In this document: positions 1-5,147 of the stretch, in pieces | Position numbering within the stretch: the stretch's first letter is position 1 | Layout: each line of letters begins with the position of its first letter | NCBI GenBank assembly: GCA_016933985.1 | Contig: JAFGTU010000242.1 | Location: forward strand, 1 to 5,147 | Direction: 5' to 3' | Origin: Sedimentisphaerales bacterium | Lineage (GTDB): Bacteria > Planctomycetota > Phycisphaerae > Sedimentisphaerales > Anaerobacaceae | DNA: 5,147 nucleotides | Notes under the pieces: model-generated | The model's database searches: none | What the model saw: only the letters and a program-made list of their open reading frames with translations | Told to the model about the DNA's origin: nothing | Position numbers and translations under genes: made by a program

Positions 1-336
1 AAGACGGTTTTTGAGGACTATCGCAAGTTCGTTAAGATCGTGCGCGAGAGGTTGCCGAGGACGGCGGTCATTTATATCGGGATCAAGCCGAGCGGGAGCC
101 GATGGGCGTTGTGGCCGGTGATGGCGAAGGCCAATGCAATGATTCGGGATTTGTGCGATAAGGACGAGAAGCTGCTGTACTTCGATTCGGCCACGGCTTT
201 ACTTGGTGACGACGGCAAGCCGAATGATAAGCTCTTCCTGGATGACAAGCTGCACCTGAACAGGGAGGGGTATAAGATTTGGACGAGGCTGCTTCGGCCT
301 GTTATCGAGGAGGCGCTAAAGGCGGTGTTGCGATGA
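1..336 (+). CDS. SGNH/GDSL-type hydrolase, C-terminal part (5' end outside window)
   Basis: The reading frame is open from base 1, so this is the last 111 residues of a longer protein. The visible part fits the C-terminal half of an SGNH-fold esterase or acyl hydrolase: a beta strand (TAVIYIGIKPS, about residues 21-31), a helix rich in Ala, Lys and Asn, a strand LLYFDSATAL, and then the block V signature FLDDKLHLNREGY. In that signature D82 and H85 would be the Asp and His of the catalytic triad (DxxH). The nucleophile serine (GDSL block) and the oxyanion Gly/Asn blocks lie upstream and cannot be checked. Family members remove acyl groups from lipids, sugars or polysaccharides; the substrate cannot be told from this fragment. 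The GTG at position 40 is not the start, because the frame continues upstream with family-like sequence. The TGA stop overlaps the zwf start, so the two are probably cotranscribed. Family assignment is firm; substrate is unknown. Confidence 0.85.
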   Translation, partial: KTVFEDYRKFVKIVRERLPRTAVIYIGIKPSGSRWALWPVMAKANAMIRDLCDKDEKLLYFDSATALLGDDGKPNDKLFLDDKLHLNREGYKIWTRLLRPVIEEALKAVLR

Positions 337-1883
337 AAGATGATAAGGGCCAATCCGAGAGCGTGGAGAGCAGGCATCTGCGAAGTTGCGAGGCGTCTTT
401 AGACGAATGGAAGGGCGGGCCGGTTGTGGTGGTGATCTTCGGCGGGGCGGGCGATCTTGGCAAGCGGATGCTGCTGCCGACGCTTTTCACCCTTTACCGA
501 GAAAAGAAGCTGGCGGCTGATTCATATATTCTGGGTGCCGGCAGGCGTGCCATGTCGGATGAGCAGTACAGGGGGCTGGTTCGTCAGTCGCTGGAGCGGT
601 TTGGGGCGGAGGCGGTTGAGAGGGGGGAGATTGAGAGGTTTTGCCGGCGTGTGGCTTACCTTGAGGCGGATGTGCGGTCGGATGAGACATACACGCAGCT
701 CTGTCGGCGAATCGCGCAGATTTCATCGCAGGGGCGAATAAAGGGGCTTATCCACTATTTGGCGGTGCCTCCGAGCCTTATAGAGCCGATCATCGAGGGA
801 TTGTTCGTGCGGGGACTTTGTACGGGGTCGCTTGAGCCGAAGGTTGTGGTCGAGAAGCCCTTCGGGAGCGATAAGGCCTCGGCTTCGAGGCTGAACGAGC
901 TGATCCTGAAGCACTTCAAGGAGAGTCAGGTATATCGGATAGACCACTACTTAGGCAAGGAGACGGTCCAAAACATACTCTTCTTTCGGTTCGGGAACAG
1001 TATCTTCGAGCCTTTGTGGAACCGCCGGTATATAGATCACGTTCAGATTACGGTTGCCGAAGATATTGGTATTGAGGGTAGGGGAGAGTTTTACGATGCG
1101 GCGGGCGTTGTGCGTGACATTGTTCAGAATCATATCATGCAGTTGATGGGTTTTGTGGCGATGGAGCCGCCATCGGGATTCGAGGCGAATCTGGTTCGGG
1201 ATGAGAAGGTTAAGGTGTTTCGGGCGATCAGGCCGATGAGCGATGAGTATATCGACGAGTTTATGGTGCGTGGGCAATACGGGGCGGGCATGGCCAGGGG
1301 CGAGGCGGTGTGCGGGTATCGAGAGGAGGAGAAGGTGACCTCGGACTCGAATACGCCGACCTTTTTTGCCGGTAGGTTCTACATCGACAACTGGCGGTGG
1401 GCGAACGTGCCTTTTTACGTTCGCACGGGCAAGCGTTTGTCGCGGCGGGTGACGGAGATTTGCGTTGTTTTCAAACAGCCTCCGTTGCGTTTGCTGGGCC
1501 GGACGTGCGATATCATCGAGCCGAACTGCCTGGTCTTGAGCATTCAGCCGAGTGAAGAGATGTCGCTGCAATTGAACGTTAAGAAACCCGGCGGGGGGAA
1601 CGAACCTTACGCCATCAATATGAATTTCGACTATGCCAAATCCTTCGAGGTGAAGAGTCGGCCAGCTTACGAGCGGCTGCTGCTGGACTGCCTCAAGGGC
1701 GATTTGACGCTGTTTGCTCGGTCGGACGAGGTTGAAGCGATGTGGGATGTTGTCGATCCGGTTGTGAGCCGGTGGGAGAGCGCGCCGGCGAGAGATTTCC
1801 CGAATTATGATGCGGGCAGCGATGGGCCGAAAGAATCGGCCGCTTTGATGGACGCGGGCGGACGGAAATGGAGAAGAATCTGA
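333..1883 (+). CDS. zwf: Glucose-6-phosphate 1-dehydrogenase
   Basis: This 516-residue cytosolic enzyme oxidises glucose 6-phosphate to 6-phosphogluconolactone with reduction of NAD(P)+, the first step of the oxidative pentose phosphate pathway. Visible motifs, in order: the Rossmann dinucleotide loop FGGAGDLGKR (36-45); R71 after the second strand, at the position that contacts the NADP 2'-phosphate in the Leuconostoc enzyme; VVVEKPFG (171-178, substrate lysine K175); the active-site signature RIDHYLGKE (202-210); RDIVQNHIMQ (261-270), whose H267 matches the catalytic base; and FYVRTGKRL (361-369, substrate-binding K367). The C-terminus has the usual end pattern NYDAGSDGP...GRKW. The ATG at 333 overlaps the upstream stop as ATGA, which supports this start and suggests translational coupling. 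No strong Shine-Dalgarno is visible; GAGG sits about 20 nt upstream. About 30 polar residues precede the Rossmann strand, longer than usual; a GTG at 363 is a possible alternative start. All key residues are present, so it should be active. Confidence 0.97.
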   Translation: MKDDKGQSESVESRHLRSCEASLDEWKGGPVVVVIFGGAGDLGKRMLLPTLFTLYREKKLAADSYILGAGRRAMSDEQYRGLVRQSLERFGAEAVERGEIERFCRRVAYLEADVRSDETYTQLCRRIAQISSQGRIKGLIHYLAVPPSLIEPIIEGLFVRGLCTGSLEPKVVVEKPFGSDKASASRLNELILKHFKESQVYRIDHYLGKETVQNILFFRFGNSIFEPLWNRRYIDHVQITVAEDIGIEGRGEFYDAAGVVRDIVQNHIMQLMGFVAMEPPSGFEANLVRDEKVKVFRAIRPMSDEYIDEFMVRGQYGAGMARGEAVCGYREEEKVTSDSNTPTFFAGRFYIDNWRWANVPFYVRTGKRLSRRVTEICVVFKQPPLRLLGRTCDIIEPNCLVLSIQPSEEMSLQLNVKKPGGGNEPYAINMNFDYAKSFEVKSRPAYERLLLDCLKGDLTLFARSDEVEAMWDVVDPVVSRWESAPARDFPNYDAGSDGPKESAALMDAGGRKWRRI

Positions 1884-1910
1884 TACCATCTGAGCGTGTA
1901 AAATGAAGTG

Positions 1911-1945
1911 GCGACCCCCAGGATAAACCTGGGGGCTTTCGCTTT
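1911..1945. terminator. Hairpin between convergent genes, probable intrinsic terminator
   Basis: A perfect inverted repeat CCCCCAGG (1915-1922) - ATAAA loop - CCTGGGGG (1928-1935) lies 31 nt after the zwf stop and 38 nt before the end of the GH51 gene on the other strand. It is followed on the + strand by CTTTCGCTTT, a broken rather than pure T tract. An outer GCGA (1911-1914) could pair with TCGC (1939-1942) across a 3-nt bulge and extend the stem. The stem is GC-rich and symmetric, so it could end transcription from both sides. On the - strand the bases after the stem are also only moderately T-rich. Position and stem are clear; efficiency without a strong U tract is uncertain. Confidence 0.7.
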
Positions 1946-1973
1946 GCGTACGATACCGGCGTCTCGGTGACTA

Positions 1974-4355
1974 TCAGTTTATTGATAGGACGGCGGCTGA
2001 GTATGGGGGCATTTTGTAGCTGACGGATGTTGCGCCTTTCTCCGCTTTTGCGGGGACGGGGTGTATCAGGTTGGGCTGGTCGATGGTGTTGCGGGCCCGG
2101 AGTGAATCGGAAGTGACGATCTGCATTTTGGCGTTGCGGATTTTGAAGGGGGGTCCGACGTTCAAGACGACATCGATTGCGTCGGGCGTCGGGTTGACGG
2201 CCTTGTAGTACAGTATCTTTCCATCTTTTGATTTTGTGGCGACGCAGTTGAGGGGGCCTGGGTCGCCGGTTAGTTCGAGGCGGAGGGGGGCGTAGTGCTC
2301 GTTCCAGAGCTTCATAACGACGTAGTTGGGGGCGGGGAAGCAGGTTCGGTTGTCGAAGTTTATAAAGGCGTTGTCCCATGCGGTGGCGGAGACGTGGCGG
2401 AGGAATAGCGCGGGGCCGGCCATAGCGAGGGTGTCGGAGGAACGCTCGAAGGCGTTTAGGATTCCGGCGCAATAGAGTCCGGTTCGCCAGTCGGTGCTCT
2501 GGGCGTTCCACTCGGAGACGTAGATTTTGAGGTTCGGATTCTTCGAGGATTTGATGATGCCGGCGAGGTCTTTGAAGAAAGCTTCATAGTTGCGCGGTCC
2601 GTCGGCGAAACGGTCGGGGTTTTCGTAATGGTGGATGCTGATGTAGTCCAGGACGTCGGCGCATTTTTCGATGACGGTGCGGTTGTAGGGCATGCCGTTG
2701 GCACCGTTTCTTCCCATGCCGCCGCTACCGCAGGCGAGCAGCTTGATGGAGGGATCGGCCTTCTTCATCAGCGGGGCGAGCCTGAGGACTTCTTCGGCGT
2801 ATTGGGGGGCTGGTGTGTGCCAGGTCTCGTTGTCGATTTCCCAGAATTTGACGTTGTATGGTTTGGGCCGGCCGTTTTGGGCGCGGACCTTGCCCCATTT
2901 GGAGTCTGCCGGGCCGTTGCAGTATTCGATCCAGTCGAGGATGTCCCGGGTGTAGTCGTGGGTCTCCGCGTCGGTGTTCCAGGCCTTCGAGCCGATGTTG
3001 ACCACGATTAGTGGTTCTGCTCCGACGGCCCGGCACATGGCGACGAATTCATCTGTTCCGAAGCTATAGACGTCGAGGTCGTCCCAGATTTCGCGTGGGT
3101 GCGGGAGGCGCTTGTGCTGCGGGCCTATGCCGTCCTTCCACTGGTAGGATGAGGCGAAGCAGCCTCCGGGCCAGCGGATTACGGGGGGCTTTAGGTCGGC
3201 GATTGCCTTTAGCAGGTCGGGTCGGAAGCCGCCGTTTTTGCGCCAGCTCTTAGGCATGAGGCTGACCTGGTCGATCCAGACCCGGCCATCGGCGTTTGCG
3301 GCGACGGTTATTGATGCGTTGTCGGATGACCATTTCGGCTTCAGGGAGAACCTATACTCCTTCCAGTCGGATGATGGCGGCTTGATTGCCTTCTCGGTTT
3401 GCCGCTGGTCGTCGCCGGTGAGACGGACGAACATTCCTTTGGGGGCATCACCTTTTAGCCACACGGAACCTTCGTAGGTCTCTCCGGCGCGGATGCAGAG
3501 TTCCTGCTGGGTCAGGCCGCCGCCTTGCGGGCCGGTGACAATTCTCTGAGAGACTCGTGCGTTGAGCGGGTCGGTGCGGTCGAGATAGATTTCGGCCGGT
3601 CCGTAAGGCTGCCAGAGCTTGGCGGTGTTGCGGCGGGCCAGATTGTCGGGCAGGCCTTCGTAAAGGATTTTGCCGTCGAGCGACTTGACTTTGAGATTTC
3701 TGAATTCGGCCTGTGTGGCCCATGTGCCTATCCCGACACAGCCGGTCAGGTGTGCATCCTGACCGTCGGTGAATTCGATTACCTTATCGTCGCCGAGCCA
3801 GATATTGAATTTGGGGCCCTCGCAACGGACTTTAATCTTGTACCATTTATTACTATCGATTTTTCCCTGGTTATATGGCCCGACGACTCCCCATCGGCCT
3901 CGGTCTTTGTTGCCTCGCTCGATTGCGTGCCTGGTGTTGCCCCAGCCACCGAGATTGCACCAGTAGAAGTCCTGCTCATTCTTGACGCGAAAGAGGATTA
4001 GAAAACCCTCCTGGCCGGCGGTTTTCGTGGCTTCGAGCGTGTATTCATAATCTTGCCAGTTCTCATCGCCGAAGGTCAGGCGGACGTTTGTGCCCATCGA
4101 TTCCTGGGCGATTTGATCGCCGGCGACGGTCCATTGGCCGAGCTCGTTTTGCTCGAAGGAGCGATTCCAGATCAGCTCGCCCCAGAGTCCGCCGTTGACC
4201 GAATGGTAGATGTGTTCGAGGAATTGGCCGTAGATTTTGTTGTCAATTTCGGCGCCCACGGTTTCGGGGTCGATGGTTAGCGTAACGCTTTGGGCCGGAG
4301 ACAGGGCCGCGAATACGCAAGCGAACAGCAGTGCGGGAAGGTATGCTATTTTCAT
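1974..4355 (-). CDS. Exported GH51-type alpha-L-arabinofuranosidase with two inserted carbohydrate-binding-like modules
   Basis: This 793-residue enzyme is predicted to release terminal L-arabinofuranose from arabinan, arabinoxylan or arabinogalactan outside the cytoplasm. Residues 1-21 form a Sec signal peptide (MKIAYLPALLFACVFAALSPA, likely cut after SPA). Next comes the first GH51 segment with IYGQFLEHIYHSVNGGLWGE (41-60). Residues about 95-225 look like a LamG/concanavalin-type beta sandwich (GFLILFRV..., WCNLGGWGNT). Residues about 240-368 resemble a CBM4/9-like sandwich ending in VWIDQVSLMP. The (beta/alpha)8 catalytic barrel follows (about 377-690), with RWPGGCFASSYQWKDGIGP (394-412), acid/base E510 in FWEIDNE, ISIHHYE (572-578) and nucleophile E615 in YVSEWNAQ. 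A C-terminal beta sandwich ends at PPYSAAVLSIN. The start at 4355 is preferred over in-frame ATGs at 4400 and 4379 because it has AAAGGAAA at the right spacing and begins the signal peptide directly. It lies 25 nt after the propeller gene and is probably cotranscribed. Family and catalytic residues are firm; exact substrate and module families are inferred. Confidence 0.95.
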   Translation of the reverse strand: MKIAYLPALLFACVFAALSPAQSVTLTIDPETVGAEIDNKIYGQFLEHIYHSVNGGLWGELIWNRSFEQNELGQWTVAGDQIAQESMGTNVRLTFGDENWQDYEYTLEATKTAGQEGFLILFRVKNEQDFYWCNLGGWGNTRHAIERGNKDRGRWGVVGPYNQGKIDSNKWYKIKVRCEGPKFNIWLGDDKVIEFTDGQDAHLTGCVGIGTWATQAEFRNLKVKSLDGKILYEGLPDNLARRNTAKLWQPYGPAEIYLDRTDPLNARVSQRIVTGPQGGGLTQQELCIRAGETYEGSVWLKGDAPKGMFVRLTGDDQRQTEKAIKPPSSDWKEYRFSLKPKWSSDNASITVAANADGRVWIDQVSLMPKSWRKNGGFRPDLLKAIADLKPPVIRWPGGCFASSYQWKDGIGPQHKRLPHPREIWDDLDVYSFGTDEFVAMCRAVGAEPLIVVNIGSKAWNTDAETHDYTRDILDWIEYCNGPADSKWGKVRAQNGRPKPYNVKFWEIDNETWHTPAPQYAEEVLRLAPLMKKADPSIKLLACGSGGMGRNGANGMPYNRTVIEKCADVLDYISIHHYENPDRFADGPRNYEAFFKDLAGIIKSSKNPNLKIYVSEWNAQSTDWRTGLYCAGILNAFERSSDTLAMAGPALFLRHVSATAWDNAFINFDNRTCFPAPNYVVMKLWNEHYAPLRLELTGDPGPLNCVATKSKDGKILYYKAVNPTPDAIDVVLNVGPPFKIRNAKMQIVTSDSLRARNTIDQPNLIHPVPAKAEKGATSVSYKMPPYSAAVLSIN

Positions 4356-4360
4356 TTTGA

Positions 4361-4368
4361 TTTCCTTT
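4361..4368 (-). promoter_or_regulatory. Ribosome binding site of the GH51 gene
   Basis: On the - strand the sequence AAAGGAAA contains an AAGGA core (4363-4367) followed by a 7-nt spacer and the ATG at 4353-4355. This decides the start: the in-frame ATG at 4379 lies upstream of this site, and the one at 4400 lies inside the preceding gene. The whole 25-nt gap between the two genes is AT-rich and leaves no room for a full promoter, which supports an operon. Confidence 0.8.
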
Positions 4369-4380
4369 ATAGATGTCATG

Positions 4381-5147
4381 CTATTCTTTGTAGGCGGCAA
4401 TTCCTACGGTATCCGTCGGGCCTGTGAAGCCGGGTCCGCCGGCGGCTACGTATCCGAGGCTTGCGCCGGATTTGTCCGGGGAGACCCAGAAGGCGTAGAG
4501 GCTTCCGTTCTGCAGATGGAAGCGGAATCGCACGGCCTGGCCGGCAAGCTTTGAGAGGTCTTCGGCGCCTTTCCACGTTACCTGCTGTAAGGTCGAGTCT
4601 GCGGTGACGGGTTCGCAGTTGTCGCGTGTGAATGGCTGAATTGGTTTGCCGCCTGCGTCGAGTACCTCGGCGGTCAACTTGCCTTTCGGTGCGTCAAGGT
4701 TGACGAAGAGATATTTGCCTTTGAAGGTCAGGGGGCGGGTGATGAGCGATGCGGGTTCGGCGGCGGCGTCCATTGATGCGAAGCCGTCACGGCGCATAGT
4801 TGCCAGACCTGTGAAGCAATTGCCGTCCCAGAATCGGTCGCCGAGGGCACGGCCGGAGACGTAGAAGTAGAGCTTGTCTTTGACGATCAGGCAGCATCCG
4901 CCTGCGCTCTGGACGTTGCCCCAGTTCCAGGCTCCTTCCGTTGGGTTAACGGTGAGGAAGCGGGTCCGGTCGGGGCGGTAGTAATGGAATCCATCCCGGC
5001 TGAATCCGACGAGCAGCTCGTTTCTTTTTTGTATTTTGAGTTCGGCGCAGACGTTGTTTGGCGGTCCCTGCCAGATAGCGAACAGCCCGACCATGAGGCT
5101 TTCGTAGCCGACGGCGTCGTGGTTGTATAGCTCAGGGTCAATGCTGC
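4381..5147 (-). CDS. Predicted beta-propeller glycoside-hydrolase-like protein, C-terminal part (N-terminus outside window)
   Basis: The frame is open to the right edge, giving the last 254 residues of a larger protein. The first part resembles blades of a five-bladed propeller of the GH32/GH43/GH130 type: GYESLMVGLFAIWQGP (13-28), then ELLVGFSRDGFHYYRP (43-58, a pattern in which a sugar-acting enzyme's blade reads 'SRDGxHW'), WGNVQSAGG (75-83) and KLYFYVSGR (91-99). This is followed by GLATMRRDGFASMDA (113-127) and a C-terminal beta-sandwich-like region with KYLFVNLDAPKGKLTAEVLD (144-163), VRFRFHLQNGSLYAFW (205-220) and an end with GYVAAGGPGFTGPTDT (231-246). I recall this arrangement from uncharacterised planctomycete proteins annotated as glycosyl-hydrolase-like, but I cannot assign a CAZy family or substrate. 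The ATG at 5094 is internal (Met in the conserved YESLMVGL stretch), not a start. It is the upstream partner of the GH51 gene, 25 nt apart. No catalytic acid can be named, since the early blades are missing. Confidence 0.75.
   Translation of the reverse strand, partial: SIDPELYNHDAVGYESLMVGLFAIWQGPPNNVCAELKIQKRNELLVGFSRDGFHYYRPDRTRFLTVNPTEGAWNWGNVQSAGGCCLIVKDKLYFYVSGRALGDRFWDGNCFTGLATMRRDGFASMDAAAEPASLITRPLTFKGKYLFVNLDAPKGKLTAEVLDAGGKPIQPFTRDNCEPVTADSTLQQVTWKGAEDLSKLAGQAVRFRFHLQNGSLYAFWVSPDKSGASLGYVAAGGPGFTGPTDTVGIAAYKE

Noticed and set aside
279..332. Earlier in-frame start for zwf at 279
   Set aside because: It would overlap the SGNH hydrolase by nearly 60 nt and add residues with no family match. 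The ATG at 333 with an ATGA overlap is far more typical.
951..1889. Long open frame of 312 codons antisense to zwf
   Set aside because: It lies wholly opposite a gene with every expected motif. Its translation is rich in Arg, His and Pro with no recognisable domain, as expected from a shadow frame of a codon-biased gene.
1884..1973. Possible small gene or RNA in the convergent gap
   Set aside because: Apart from the hairpin, no open frame with a ribosome binding site or further structure is visible in these 90 bases.
1693..2511. Open frame of 272 codons on the - strand spanning the intergenic gap
   Set aside because: It overlaps the 3' ends of both zwf and the GH51 gene, runs through the terminator hairpin, and has a low-complexity Arg/Pro-rich translation.
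2628..3011. Val/Gly-rich open frame on the + strand inside the GH51 gene
   Set aside because: It is opposite the catalytic barrel, including the region of the acid/base glutamate; its composition mirrors the codon bias of the real gene.
4308..4328. Possible lipobox (LFAC, C13) in the GH51 signal peptide
   Set aside because: The hydrophobic core before it is short and continues after the cysteine to a good signal peptidase I site (SPA, residues 19-21), so ordinary secretion is more likely than lipidation.
4356..4400. Upstream starts for the GH51 gene at 4400 or 4379
   Set aside because: They would add a polar stretch before the signal peptide, the 4400 start would overlap the previous gene, and both ignore the good ribosome binding site before 4355.

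Overview
The window looks like ordinary bacterial chromosome, most likely from a Planctomycetota (Phycisphaerae-type) bacterium. This is an inference from the style of the proteins. The secreted multi-domain GH51 enzyme and its propeller-type partner resemble proteins I associate with planctomycete polysaccharide degraders. No rRNA, tRNA or other marker is present to confirm it. The window is almost fully coding, and I see no mobile element, CRISPR array, RNA gene or prophage signal.

Layout. On the + strand, positions 1-336 carry the C-terminal end of an SGNH/GDSL-type hydrolase. Its stop codon overlaps the start of a complete glucose-6-phosphate 1-dehydrogenase gene (zwf, 333-1883) by 4 nt (ATGA). 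A short convergent intergenic region (1884-1973) holds a perfect 8-bp GC-rich hairpin, probably a terminator. On the - strand, reading from the right edge leftwards, there is the C-terminal part of a large predicted beta-propeller glycoside-hydrolase-like protein (4381-5147, N-terminus outside the window). It is followed after 25 nt by a complete exported GH51-type alpha-L-arabinofuranosidase (1974-4355) with a good ribosome binding site.

How the genes may work together. The - strand pair looks like an operon for breaking down arabinose-containing plant or algal polysaccharides: the GH51 enzyme would release L-arabinofuranose, and the propeller protein may act on a related glycan. The + strand pair couples a putative carbohydrate-ester or lipid hydrolase to the entry enzyme of the oxidative pentose phosphate pathway. 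Arabinose enters metabolism through pentose phosphates, so the two operons could be loosely linked in function, but their convergent arrangement gives no evidence of co-regulation.

I found no convincing sign of a wholly new system. The most unusual points are the domain order of the GH51 enzyme (a LamG-like module placed between its first strand and a CBM4/9-like module), the uncharacterised propeller partner, and the translational coupling of zwf to an SGNH hydrolase.
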